Shown: positions 18,424 to 28,015 of the stretch, in pieces
Numbering within the stretch: position 1 is the first letter of the stretch
How the letters are laid out: every line of letters begins with the position of its first letter
Assembly: GCA_963749905.1 (NCBI GenBank)
Contig: CAVVOF010000007.1
Span: 1 to 64,000, forward strand
From: UBA10649 sp963749905
GTDB taxonomy: Bacteria; Actinomycetota; Actinomycetes; S36-B12
Length of the DNA stretch: 64,000 nucleotides
Direction of reading: 5' to 3'
The notes under the pieces: model-generated
Databases searched by the model: none
What the model was told of the DNA's origin: nothing
The model's input: the letters and a program-made list of their open reading frames with translations, nothing else
Translations under genes and position numbers: made by a program

Positions 18424-19191
18424 TCATGCACCTTGCGAGTGCACGCCTCCGTCGACGTGGATGATCTCCCCCGTCGTCGCCGGGAACCAGTCGGAGAACA
18501 GCGCCACACACGCACGCGCTGCGGGAATCGGGTCGTCGAGATCCCAGCCGATGGGTGCACGGGTGCTCCAGACCGCCTCGAACTCCTCGAACCCCGGGAT
18601 GCTCTTGGCCGCCATGGTCCGGATCGGGCCGGCCGCCACCAGGTTCACCCGGATGCCAGCGGGGCCGAGGTCGCGGGCGAGGTAGCGGGCGGTGCTCTCG
18701 AAGGCGGCCTTGGCCACGCCCATCCAGTCGTACTTGGGCCAGGCGATGGTCGCATCGAAGTCGAGGCCGACCACCGAGCCGCCATTGCCCATCAGCGGCC
18801 GAGCCGCCATCGCCAACGACTTGAGCGAGAAGGCGGACACCTGCACCGCGGTGGCGACGTCGGGCCACTGCGTGTTCAGGAAGTTGCCGCCGAGGGCCGC
18901 CTCGGGGGCGAAGCCGATCGAGTGCAGGACCCCGTCCAGTCCGTCGAGATGCTCCCCCACCCGGGCCGGCAGGGCCGCGAGGTCCTCGTCGTCCGTGACG
19001 TCGAGCTGCACGATCGGCGCCTCGGACGGCAGCCGAGCCGAGGTGCGACGGGTCAGGTTCATCGTGCGACCGAAGGAGGTCAGCACGACCTGCGCACCCT
19101 CCTCCTGGGCCAGCCGGGCCACCTGGAAGGCGATCGACTGGTCGGTCAGCACTCCGGTCACGAGGATGCGCTTGCCGTCCAGCAGGCCCAT
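18424..19191 (-). CDS. fabI: Enoyl-ACP reductase (InhA/FabI type)
   Basis: 255 residues. MGLLDGKRILVTGVLTDQSIA is the InhA/FabI cofactor-binding start, LHSIGFAP and the catalytic YDWMGVAKAAFES (Tyr and Lys) follow, and the protein ends in GEIIHVDGGVHSQG. It catalyses the NADH-dependent last step of the fatty-acid elongation cycle. It is InhA-like in length and motifs, and lies directly downstream of fabG in the same order as mabA-inhA of mycobacteria. AAGGA lies before ATG 19191. Confidence 0.95.
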   Translation of the reverse strand: MGLLDGKRILVTGVLTDQSIAFQVARLAQEEGAQVVLTSFGRTMNLTRRTSARLPSEAPIVQLDVTDDEDLAALPARVGEHLDGLDGVLHSIGFAPEAALGGNFLNTQWPDVATAVQVSAFSLKSLAMAARPLMGNGGSVVGLDFDATIAWPKYDWMGVAKAAFESTARYLARDLGPAGIRVNLVAAGPIRTMAAKSIPGFEEFEAVWSTRAPIGWDLDDPIPAARACVALFSDWFPATTGEIIHVDGGVHSQGA

Positions 19192-19216
19192 GGTGTTCCT
19201 TCCGTTCGGTGGTCGA

Positions 19217-19921
19217 CTAGTGGCCCATGCCCAGTCCGCCGTCGACCGGAATCACGGCTCCGGTGATGTACGAGGCACGAGCCAGGAAGCTGACCACGTC
19301 GGCGATCTCGGCCGGCTGAGCATAGCGACCCAGCGGGATGCCCCCGAGGATCGCAGAGCGCTGTGCGTCGTCGAGCTCCGCGGTCATGTCCGTCTCCACG
19401 AATCCCGGGGCGATCACGTTCACCGCGATGCCACGCGAGCCCACCTCCCGCGCCAGCGACCGGGCGGCCCCGACCAGCCCGGCCTTGGACGCCGCGTAGT
19501 TGACCTGGCCGGCCGAGCCCAGCGCCCAGACGACCGAGCCGACGAAGACGACCGATCCGCCCTTGGCCCGGATCATGCCCTTCATCGCCCTGCGGGCCAG
19601 CCGGATCGAGCCGCCCAGGTTCGTCTGGAGGACCGCATCGATGTCCTCGTCCGACATCCGCATGAGCAGCGTGTCCCGCGTGATGCCGGCGTTGGCCACC
19701 AGCAGGCTGACCGGCCCGTGCTCCGCCTCGACCTGCCCGAAGGCGGAGTCGATCGACTCGGGATCCGCGACGTCGAGCCGGACGGCGGGCAGTCCCTCGG
19801 GTGCCTCGCCGGAGCGAGAGCCGACCACCACCGACCAGCCGTCGTCCCGCAGGCGCAGCGCAGTGGCGAGGCCGATGCCTCGGTTGCCACCGGTGACCAG
19901 GGCCACCTTGGAGTCGGTCAT
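19217..19921 (-). CDS. fabG: 3-oxoacyl-ACP reductase FabG (MabA-like)
   Basis: A 234-residue SDR: VALVTGGNRGIGLA cofactor motif, ANAGIT, catalytic Ser in FVGSVVWALG and YAASKAGLVG with Tyr and Lys, ending PVDGGLGMGH. It reduces beta-ketoacyl-ACP in fatty-acid synthesis. AGGAGG 7 nt before ATG 19921 fixes the start; a longer upstream reading has no homology. It is coupled to fabI 25 bp downstream. No mycolic-acid gene is seen nearby, so use in ordinary type II fatty-acid synthesis is likely. Confidence 0.93.
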   Translation of the reverse strand: MTDSKVALVTGGNRGIGLATALRLRDDGWSVVVGSRSGEAPEGLPAVRLDVADPESIDSAFGQVEAEHGPVSLLVANAGITRDTLLMRMSDEDIDAVLQTNLGGSIRLARRAMKGMIRAKGGSVVFVGSVVWALGSAGQVNYAASKAGLVGAARSLAREVGSRGIAVNVIAPGFVETDMTAELDDAQRSAILGGIPLGRYAQPAEIADVVSFLARASYITGAVIPVDGGLGMGH

Positions 19922-19967
19922 CTGGGTCCTCCTCGGACGAGTGGTGCGTCGGGTCGGGTTCGGCGGC

Positions 19968-20627
19968 TCAGGCCGCGTCCTTCTTCCACTCGCGCGCCGA
20001 CCCCAGCCAGATGCTGAGGACGATGATCCCAAAGGGCAGCCACGAGGCGACCGGCGGGGCGATCAGGGTCATCACGCCGATCAGCAGGAAGTAGCCGCCG
20101 AAGACGAGCCCACGCAGCTCGCCGCGCCGCTCGCTGCTGCGGGCTGCGGCGCCGTCCGGATCGAGGAGCAGGGCGGGGTGATGCCGCAGGCGTCTGCTCA
20201 TGCCCCAGCCGAGGAAGCTGAGCAGGGCCAGGGTGCCCCAGTAGAGCAGCCCGACCCCCTGGTACGGCTCGCCGTCACCGATCCACTCCGAGGTGCCGAA
20301 GAGCGTGCTGAACCAGGGCAGCAGCACGATGGCCGCCAGCCACAGCGTGTTCAGCCAGAAGATGCCGCCGTCGTAGTCACGGATGCCGTTGAGGATGCGG
20401 TTGTGCGCGGTCCACATGATGCCGACGACGAAGAACGTGAACAGGAACGCGATGACCGAGCCGAGGTTGTCGCGAAGCATCGCCCACACGGACTCGCCGT
20501 CCCCCGGCACGAGGTCGATGAGGGGCAGCGCGAGCAGCGTGACGGCAACCGCCACGACCCCGTCGGTGAAGGCGATCAGCCGGTCGACGCTCCGAGACCG
20601 GTGGAGGCTCTCCGCCTCCCCCGCCAT
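19968..20627 (-). CDS. TMEM175-like (DUF1211) potassium channel protein
   Basis: 219 residues with about six membrane helices. The first, RLIAFTDGVVAVAVTLLALP, carries the RxxxFTDGV motif of the TMEM175/DUF1211 family, in which prokaryotic members form lysosome-type K+ channels. Helices at IAFLFTFFVVGIMW, WLNTLWLAAIVLLP and later follow. The channel would need two such units or dimerisation. Start ATG 20627. It ends 3 bp from dodecin and 47 bp from fabG. Confidence 0.8.
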   Translation of the reverse strand: MAGEAESLHRSRSVDRLIAFTDGVVAVAVTLLALPLIDLVPGDGESVWAMLRDNLGSVIAFLFTFFVVGIMWTAHNRILNGIRDYDGGIFWLNTLWLAAIVLLPWFSTLFGTSEWIGDGEPYQGVGLLYWGTLALLSFLGWGMSRRLRHHPALLLDPDGAAARSSERRGELRGLVFGGYFLLIGVMTLIAPPVASWLPFGIIVLSIWLGSAREWKKDAA

Positions 20628-20629
20628 CG

Positions 20630-20842
20630 TCAGGCGTCCTCGAGTCGCGAGCCGATCTTCACCGTCACCTGGAAGTGGTCGACGGCTCCGTCGCGGACGT
20701 ATCCGCGGATCTGCACCACCTCGAACCAGTCCAGGTGGTCGACGGTCTTGGCGACCCGGCCCACCGCATTGCGGATCGCCTCGTCTATTCCTTGCTTCGA
20801 CGTGCCGACGACCTCAGTGAGGGCGTACGTGCGCTCGGCCAC
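20630..20842 (-). CDS. Dodecin
   Basis: 70 residues matching dodecin: YALTEVVGTSKQGIDEAIRNAV, the flavin-stacking Trp in DHLDWFEVVQIRGYV, and a VTVKIGSRLED ending. Dodecins are dodecameric hollow spheres that store flavin (riboflavin or FMN) or CoA. GTG 20842 has AGGAGGAAC just upstream. It is probably co-transcribed with the TMEM175-like gene. Confidence 0.9.
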   Translation of the reverse strand: MAERTYALTEVVGTSKQGIDEAIRNAVGRVAKTVDHLDWFEVVQIRGYVRDGAVDHFQVTVKIGSRLEDA

Positions 20843-20907
20843 CGTTCCTCCTGTCTCCCGGCCGCGCGCGGACGGGATGCGAATGGGCGCTGGGCCTCAT
20901 CTTGGCC

Positions 20908-20919
20908 TACCGTGGACCC
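20908..20919 (+). promoter_or_regulatory. Leaderless -10 box TACCGT
   Basis: TACCGT (20908-20913) is followed by 6 nt and ATG 20920. The box-to-start spacing supports this ATG rather than the in-frame ATG at 20902. Confidence 0.5.
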
Positions 20920-21249
20920 ATGGGCAGGGAGGAATCACCGGAGGTCTTCACGATCACCGCTGCCCAGCGCCCGCTGAGCGAGGAGCAGGGCGGCCGGACC
21001 CGCCGATATCTCGTCTCCATGGGGATCCGCACGGTCTGCCTGCTGGCGGCCATCGTGGTGCCCGGCTGGCCGCGCATCCTCCTCATCGTCGGCGCCATCG
21101 TGCTGCCATACCTCGCCGTGGTCATCGCCAATGCCGGTCGTGAGAACGACGAGCCGGGCGACGTCGGCAGCTACCACCACGGTCGTCATGAGCTCTCGGG
21201 TCCCGGAGTAGCGGTGGGACCGGGCGACGACCACGTCCGCCCCGCGTAG
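20920..21249 (+). CDS. DUF3099 small membrane protein
   Basis: 109 residues. The FTITAAQRPLSEEQGGRTRRYLVSMGIRTVC segment followed by two membrane helices (CLLAAIVVPGWPRILLIVG and AIVLPYLAVVIANAGREN) is diagnostic of DUF3099. Function unknown. A leaderless promoter precedes it. Just downstream is a SURF1 gene; association with cytochrome oxidase biogenesis is inferred only from position. Confidence 0.85.
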   Translation: MGREESPEVFTITAAQRPLSEEQGGRTRRYLVSMGIRTVCLLAAIVVPGWPRILLIVGAIVLPYLAVVIANAGRENDEPGDVGSYHHGRHELSGPGVAVGPGDDHVRPA

Positions 21250-21261
21250 TCGGACCGCCGC

Positions 21262-22020
21262 GTGCTGAACCTCCTGCGGACCCCTCGGTGGCTGGGCTTC
21301 ACCGCCGTCGTGCTGATCGCCATCATCGCCTTCGGCCTGCTCAGCGCGTGGCAGTGGAGCCGTGCGGAGCAGCACCGCACGGAGCGGATCGCGCTCGCAG
21401 CCGCACTGGCACAGGCGCCCCGCGACCTGTCCGCAGTCGTGGATGAGAGCATCGAGTGGACTCCTGTGACGGTCCAGGGCAGCTACCGGGCCGACCTGCA
21501 GGTCGTGGTCCGCAAGCGTCCGATGGACAGCCGGAACGGGTTCTGGCTGATGACCCCGCTGGAACGGGCAGGCGGGTCGAGCGTCTGGGTCAACCGAGGC
21601 TGGCTGCCCGTCACCGGGGATGCCCTGGCCACTCCCGAGCTGCCCACGCCGCCCGCCGGCACCGTCACGGTGACCGGACTGCTGCGACCCTTCGACACCG
21701 TCGCGTCCGACGCCAACGAGGGCCTTCCCGCCGGGCAGATCTCCGCACCCGCGCTGAGTGCCCTGCCCCAGGTGGACGCACCGGTGGCGGAGTACGTCCA
21801 GTTGCTCTCCTCGGACCCGGAGCAGGACGGTCTGGTCCCGCTGCCCATGCCCGAGATCGAGATGGACGAGGGTCGCAACATCTCGTACGCCGTGCAGTGG
21901 CTGCTGTTCGCGGGCGTGGCCATCGTCGGCTGGTTCTTCTTCCTGCGTCGCGAGGCCCGCGAGGATGCGGAGCAGCCCACCGACGTCGATGACGCACGCA
22001 CCCCGACTTCCGTGACGTGA
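21262..22020 (+). CDS. SURF1 family cytochrome c oxidase assembly protein
   Basis: 252 residues with one N-terminal (RWLGFTAVVLIAIIAFGLLSAWQWSR) and one C-terminal (YAVQWLLFAGVAIVGWFFFL) membrane helix flanking the SURF1 loop: TPVTVQGSY, FWLMTPLER, VWVNRGWLPV and TGLLRP. SURF1 helps insert heme a into the aa3 oxidase. This agrees with heme A synthase genes ctaA/ctaB at 35-37 kb. GTG start 21262. The last 22 residues are acidic and unlike the family. Confidence 0.9.
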   Translation: MLNLLRTPRWLGFTAVVLIAIIAFGLLSAWQWSRAEQHRTERIALAAALAQAPRDLSAVVDESIEWTPVTVQGSYRADLQVVVRKRPMDSRNGFWLMTPLERAGGSSVWVNRGWLPVTGDALATPELPTPPAGTVTVTGLLRPFDTVASDANEGLPAGQISAPALSALPQVDAPVAEYVQLLSSDPEQDGLVPLPMPEIEMDEGRNISYAVQWLLFAGVAIVGWFFFLRREAREDAEQPTDVDDARTPTSVT

Positions 22021-22050
22021 CCGGCACGGACTCATGACAAGGAGGCTGGG

Positions 22051-22821
22051 ATGGATCTCGGGCTGAGCGGACGTGTCTACGTGGTCACCGGCGGGTCCCG
22101 GGGACTCGGCCTCGCCACGGCGCGCGTCCTGGTGGCGGAGGGGGCCAAGGTCGTCGTCGTCGCGCGCTCGGCTCCGGCGGTCGAGGCAGCGGTGGACCTG
22201 CTCGGACCGTCAGCCGTGGGACTCGCGGCCGACCTGGCCGACGAGCAGACCCCCGCAAGTGCGGTCGAGTTGGCGACCGCCCGGTTCGGCCAGGTGGACG
22301 GCGGCCTGATCAGCGTCGGCGGACCGCCGGCCGGATCGGTGCTGAGCACGTCGGACGAGCAGTGGCGACACGCGTTCGAGTCGGTCTTCATGGGCTCCGT
22401 GCGGATGGCCCGCGCCCTGTGCGAGTCCATCGGTGCCACGGGCGGCGACTGGTCCGGCTCGATCGCGTGGGTGCTGTCGGTGTCGGCCGTCGAGGTGTTC
22501 CCCGGGCTGAGCACGAGCAACGGCCTGCGTCCGGGACTGGCCATGATCGTCAAGGACCTCGCCGACGAGGTCGGCCCGCTGGGCATCCGGGTCAACGGCC
22601 TGCTGCCCGGGCGGGTCGCCACCGATCGGCTGCTGAGCCTGGATGAGTCCACCGGCGACGCCGCGGCCGCCCGGGAGCGGGCCAGCGCCGGCATCCCGCT
22701 GCGTCGCTACGGCGAACCGGACGAGTTCGGCCGGGTGGCCGCCTTCGTGCTCAGCCCGGCCGCGTCGTACCTGACCGGTGGACTGATCCGGGTCGACGGC
22801 GGCAGCACCCGGAGCATCTAG
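22051..22821 (+). CDS. SDR-family oxidoreductase with altered active site
   Basis: 256 residues: YVVTGGSRGLGLATARVL is the NAD(P) motif and ISVGGPP the N-A-G equivalent. Where ordinary SDRs have YxxxK, this has STSNGLRPGLAM, so Tyr and Lys are replaced. The same SNGLRPGLAM signature recurs in a known SDR subgroup, so it is probably a real property rather than a sequence error. The protein ends in GGLIRVDGGSTRSI. AAGGAGG lies 8 nt before ATG 22051. The substrate is unknown. A 17-bp tandem repeat covers the stop. Confidence 0.8.
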   Translation: MDLGLSGRVYVVTGGSRGLGLATARVLVAEGAKVVVVARSAPAVEAAVDLLGPSAVGLAADLADEQTPASAVELATARFGQVDGGLISVGGPPAGSVLSTSDEQWRHAFESVFMGSVRMARALCESIGATGGDWSGSIAWVLSVSAVEVFPGLSTSNGLRPGLAMIVKDLADEVGPLGIRVNGLLPGRVATDRLLSLDESTGDAAAARERASAGIPLRRYGEPDEFGRVAAFVLSPAASYLTGGLIRVDGGSTRSI

Positions 22822-22840
22822 ACACCCGGAGCATCTAGAC
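22807..22840. repeat. 17-bp perfect tandem repeat spanning two stop codons
   Basis: Two exact copies (22807-22823 and 22824-22840) of a 17-bp unit lie end to end. The first copy contains the TAG stop of the plus-strand SDR; the second supplies the TAG stop of the convergent ABC exporter on the minus strand. A slipped-strand duplication in the convergent end is the simplest explanation. Confidence 0.85.
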
Positions 22841-24709
22841 AGCTGCGTCGTCGGTCTCGAACTGCGTCAGGTAGAGGTCCGCGTACTGCCCGCCGGCGGC
22901 GAGCAGGTCCTCATGGCGCCCCTGCTCGACCACTCGTCCCCCATCGATGACCAGGATCTGGTCTGCGCGGCGGATGGTGCTGAGCCGGTGCGCGATGACG
23001 ACCGACGTCCGGCCCGCGAGCGCGTTGTCGAGGGCGCGCTGCACGGCCGCCTCGCTCTCGCTGTCGAGATGGGCGGTCGCCTCGTCGAGCACGACCACGC
23101 GAGGCTCCTTGAGCAGCAGGCGGGCCAGGGCGATCCGCTGCTTCTCGCCGCCCGACAGGCGGTGGCCCCGATCGCCGACCACGGTGTCCAGGCCCTCGGG
23201 CAGTGCGTCGATCAGCGTGCCGATCTGTGCCGCTCGGCAGGCATCCATGAGCTCCGATTCGGTTGCCTCCGGGCGTGCGTACAGCAGGTTCGCGCGGATG
23301 GTGTCGTGGAAGAGGTGGGCGTCCTGGGTGACCACGCCGATGCCCTGCCGCAACGAGTCCGCCGTCACGTCGCGCAGGTCCAGGTCGCCGACGCGCACAG
23401 TCCCGTCGGTGGCGTCGTACAGGCGGGTGAGCAGCGCGGTGATGGTGGTCTTGCCTGCACCGGACGGGCCGACGAGCGCGGTCAGGGTGCCTGCCGGAAC
23501 GGTGAACGAGACTCCGGTGAGCACCTCCTCGCTGCTGGTCGGCGCCTCCGCACGCGCCACCGACTCCAGTGACGCAAGCGACACCTCGCTGGCGCTCGGG
23601 TAGCGGAACCGGACGTCGTCGAACTCGACCGCCAGCGGTCCCGCGGGCAGTGCGCGGGCGTCCGGGGACTGCGTCACCATCGGCTTGAGGTCCAGCACCT
23701 CGAACACCCGGTCGAAGGACACGAGTGCCGTCATCACGTCAACACGGACGTTCGACAGCGCCGTGAGCGGGCCGTACAGCTGCGCCAGCAGCCCGACGAG
23801 CGCGAGCAGCGTGCCGAGGGTCATTGCTCCCTGGATCACCAGGTTGCCGCCGAGTCCGTACACGACCGCGGTGGCCAGTGATGCCACGAGCGTCAGGCCG
23901 GTGAAGAACCAGCGGTTCGCCATCGCCATCCGCACTCCGATGTCGCGCACCCGTGCGGCACGCGCACTGAACGCGGCGGTCTCGTCGTCCGGTCGGCCGA
24001 AGAGCTTGACGAGCAGGGCGCCGGCGACGTTGAAGCGCTCGGTCATCTGCGTGCTCATGTCGGCGTTCAGGCCCATCTGCTCGCGCGTCAGGGCCTGCAG
24101 GCGCCGGCCCATCCACCGTGCGGGCAGCAGGAACAGGGGCACCAGCAGCAGCGACACCAGGGTGACCTGCCAGGACAGGGCGAACATGGCGACCAGGACG
24201 ACCGTCACCGAGATGAGGTTGCCGAGCACGCCGCCGAGGGTCGAGGTGAACGCCTGCTGCGCACCGATCACGTCGCTGTTGAGCCGGGAGATCAGCGCAC
24301 CCGTCTGGGCCCGCGTGAAGAAGGCGATGGACTGCCGCTGGACGTGGTCGTACACCTGCGTGCGCAGGTCGAAGATCAGTCCCTCGCCGATCCGCGAGGA
24401 GAACCAGCGGGCCACCAGGCCGAGGGCCGCGTCGAGGATGGCCAGCCCGGCGATCAGCAGGGCCGTCGTGGTGACGATCTGGGCGTCGCCGGCCGAGATG
24501 CCCTGGTCGACCAGGCGCGGGATGAGCAGCGGCTGGGCGACGCTGAGCAGCGAGGTCAGCACGAGGGTGCCCAGGAACATGGCGATCAGGACCCGATAGG
24601 GGCGCGCATAGGACATGATCCGCCGCACCAGCGTGCGGCTGACCTTGCGGTCGAACTTCCGATCCCGCGTGGACGACCGGTAGATCATCCACATGTTGTC
24701 CATCGACAC
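22835..24709 (-). CDS. ABC transporter, fused permease-ATPase exporter
   Basis: A 624-residue half-transporter: six predicted membrane helices from about residue 37 to 320, then the ATPase with Walker A GPSGAGKTT, Q-loop TQDAHLFH, signature LSGGEKQR, Walker B VVVLDEATAHLD and switch IAHRLST. It would work as a homodimeric lipid or drug exporter. MDNMWMIYRSSTRDRK is typical of the actinobacterial family. The start is GTG 24709, or ATG 24703 two codons in. It follows the enoyl-CoA hydratase by 1 bp, so they are likely in one operon. Confidence 0.9.
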   Translation of the reverse strand: MSMDNMWMIYRSSTRDRKFDRKVSRTLVRRIMSYARPYRVLIAMFLGTLVLTSLLSVAQPLLIPRLVDQGISAGDAQIVTTTALLIAGLAILDAALGLVARWFSSRIGEGLIFDLRTQVYDHVQRQSIAFFTRAQTGALISRLNSDVIGAQQAFTSTLGGVLGNLISVTVVLVAMFALSWQVTLVSLLLVPLFLLPARWMGRRLQALTREQMGLNADMSTQMTERFNVAGALLVKLFGRPDDETAAFSARAARVRDIGVRMAMANRWFFTGLTLVASLATAVVYGLGGNLVIQGAMTLGTLLALVGLLAQLYGPLTALSNVRVDVMTALVSFDRVFEVLDLKPMVTQSPDARALPAGPLAVEFDDVRFRYPSASEVSLASLESVARAEAPTSSEEVLTGVSFTVPAGTLTALVGPSGAGKTTITALLTRLYDATDGTVRVGDLDLRDVTADSLRQGIGVVTQDAHLFHDTIRANLLYARPEATESELMDACRAAQIGTLIDALPEGLDTVVGDRGHRLSGGEKQRIALARLLLKEPRVVVLDEATAHLDSESEAAVQRALDNALAGRTSVVIAHRLSTIRRADQILVIDGGRVVEQGRHEDLLAAGGQYADLYLTQFETDDAAV

Positions 24710-24710
24710 G

Positions 24711-25484
24711 TCAGCCGCCCATGAGCTGGCGGAGGTCGACGAGGCGGCGGATCTGCGCGGCTCGCTCGCGGTCGAGCTGTGCGGCGTCGCGGCTGGCGCC
24801 GGCCAGCAGGGACTTCAGTTCGCCGACCGCTCCCGGCAGTGCCGCCCGCACTGGCGCGAGCGTCTGCTCCACCAGGGCGTTCCACGATTCGGGAGCCGCC
24901 TCCACGGTGGCGATGCCCAGGGCGACCGCCTCGGGAGCGGTCACGAAGCGACCCGTGACGCAGATCTCGAAGGCGCGGGAGTACCCGACCCGGTCGACGA
25001 GCGGCCCGGTGCCGCCGAGGTCGGGAACCAGGCCCAGCGACGTCTCCCGCATCGCGAGCACGGCATCCGGCGCGACGACCATCAGGTCGCACGCCAGGGC
25101 CAGCTGGAAGCCGGCGCCGATGGCATGCCCCTGCACGAGCGCGATGGTCACCTGTGGCACCTCGCGCCACCAGGTGAACGCGGCCTGCGCCTGCCGGATG
25201 AAGGCGTCCATCTGGGCCTCGTCATACGTCGCCAGCGACAGCAGCGACTCCTCCCCGGGGACTCCCTCGGCGGTCAGCATCCGGCGGTCCAGGCCGGCCG
25301 AGAAGCTCAGCCCCTCTCCCCGCAGCACGACGGCCCGGATGTCGGGCGTCAGCTGCGCGGGCACGGCCGCGAGCTCCCGCCAGGTCGCCGGTGTCTGCGC
25401 GTTGCGCACGTCCGGCCTGTCGAGGATCACGTGGAGGAGGTCGTCGACCCGCTCGGTGCGCACGCCTGTCGGCTCTGCTGCCAT
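24711..25484 (-). CDS. Enoyl-CoA hydratase/isomerase family protein
   Basis: A 257-residue crotonase-fold protein: LLHVILDRPDVRNAQTPATW, oxyanion-hole residues in LSFSAGLD and HAIGAGFQLALACD, and SLGLVPDLGGT. Length and motifs match EchA-type hydratases (EchA12-like in mycobacteria, which also sits beside an ABC-F gene). ATG 25484 has GAAGGGA upstream; the upstream in-frame ATG (25535) overlaps the ABC-F coding end. Substrate not predicted. Confidence 0.85.
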   Translation of the reverse strand: MAAEPTGVRTERVDDLLHVILDRPDVRNAQTPATWRELAAVPAQLTPDIRAVVLRGEGLSFSAGLDRRMLTAEGVPGEESLLSLATYDEAQMDAFIRQAQAAFTWWREVPQVTIALVQGHAIGAGFQLALACDLMVVAPDAVLAMRETSLGLVPDLGGTGPLVDRVGYSRAFEICVTGRFVTAPEAVALGIATVEAAPESWNALVEQTLAPVRAALPGAVGELKSLLAGASRDAAQLDRERAAQIRRLVDLRQLMGG

Positions 25485-25500
25485 GGTTCTCGTCCCTTCG

Positions 25501-27099
<1,599 letters not shown>

Positions 27100-27140
27100 G
27101 GTGCGCCCAGTCTAGGCAGTCCCCGACCCCCTCCCCGTCC

Positions 27141-27204
27141 CCGTCGAGCGTGGCGCTCAGGCGGCGACGCGCCGGGCGGAGCGCCTGGGCTCCACGCTCG
27201 ACGG
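27141..27204 (-). terminator. Long GC-rich hairpin at the end of the suf operon
   Basis: Perfect 13-bp arms (27141-27153 and 27192-27204) enclose a further partially paired inner stem of about 10 bp. It lies 15 bp past sufT and 42 bp before the ABC-F start, so it probably terminates suf transcripts. No T tract is seen; it could equally be a repeat element. Confidence 0.6.
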
Positions 27205-27218
27205 GATGCTCGGCGGGA

Positions 27219-27533
27219 TCAGACGTTGAAGCCGAGGGCGCGCAGCATCTCCCGGCCATCGTCGGTGATCTTCTCGGGGCTCCAGGGCGGCATCCACACC
27301 CAGTTGATCCGGAAGTCCTGCACCACCTCGGTGAGCGCCGACCGGGTCTGATCCTCGATGACATCGGTGAGCGGGCACGCCGCGCTGGTCAGCGTCATGT
27401 CCACGGTCGCGACGTTCGCATCGTCGACGGTGACCCCGTAGACCAGGCCGAGGTCCACGACGTTGATGCCCAGCTCCGGGTCCACGACGTCCTTCATGGC
27501 CTCGATGACATCGTCCTGTGTTGCGACGCTCAC
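27219..27533 (-). CDS. sufT: SufT (DUF59/MIP18 family Fe-S assembly factor)
   Basis: 104 residues: DVIEAMKDVVDPELGINVVDLGLVY and the CP-containing TSAACPLTDVIEDQ (the conserved Cys) plus NWVWMPPWSPEKITDDGRE match the DUF59 metal-sulfur cluster assembly factor. It is the last gene of the suf operon, with GTG 27533 overlapping sufU TGA (GTGA). Family members deliver or mature Fe-S clusters on client enzymes. Confidence 0.92.
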   Translation of the reverse strand: MSVATQDDVIEAMKDVVDPELGINVVDLGLVYGVTVDDANVATVDMTLTSAACPLTDVIEDQTRSALTEVVQDFRINWVWMPPWSPEKITDDGREMLRALGFNV

Positions 27534-28003
27534 TGGTCGGCTCCTTCTGTGTCGATGTCCGTCTCCGTGTCGATCCCGGCCCGCACCTCGGCATCGTGCA
27601 GGGCCATCCACGGCAGCAGTGCGCACTTGATCCGCGCGGGGTACTTTGCCACGCCTACGAAGGCCACCCCGTCACCCAGTACGTCCTCGTCCGGCTCGGC
27701 AGCGCCCTTGCTGTGCATGAGCTCGACGAACGCCCGCCGCACGACGTCGGCCTCGCGCGGATCCACGCCGACGACCATCTCGGACATCACGCTGGCGCTG
27801 GCCTGGGAGATCGAGCAGCCCTGGCCCTCGTAGCCCACGGCCAGGTGCCCGTCGGCGTCCAGGGCGACCTGGACCGTCACCTCGTCGCCACAGGTCGGGT
27901 TCACCTGATGGGACTCGCCGGCCGGCTCGGCCAGCAGGGTGCGCCCACGCGGGTGCTTGTAGTGGTCCAGGATGATGTCCTGGTACAGGGACTCAACGTT
28001 CAC
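27530..28003 (-). CDS. sufU: SufU sulfur acceptor / zinc-dependent SufS partner
   Basis: A 157-residue SufU protein: LYQDIILDHYKHPRGR, then the conserved Cys/Asp set CGDEVTV, GCSISQASASVM and RIKCALLPW. In Gram-positive bacteria SufU binds zinc, activates SufS and carries persulfide. The C-terminal EVRAGIDTETDIDTEGADQ tail is not conserved. It lies 12 bp after sufS and overlaps sufT. Confidence 0.93.
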   Translation of the reverse strand: MNVESLYQDIILDHYKHPRGRTLLAEPAGESHQVNPTCGDEVTVQVALDADGHLAVGYEGQGCSISQASASVMSEMVVGVDPREADVVRRAFVELMHSKGAAEPDEDVLGDGVAFVGVAKYPARIKCALLPWMALHDAEVRAGIDTETDIDTEGADQ

Positions 28004-28015
28004 GGGGACTCACCC

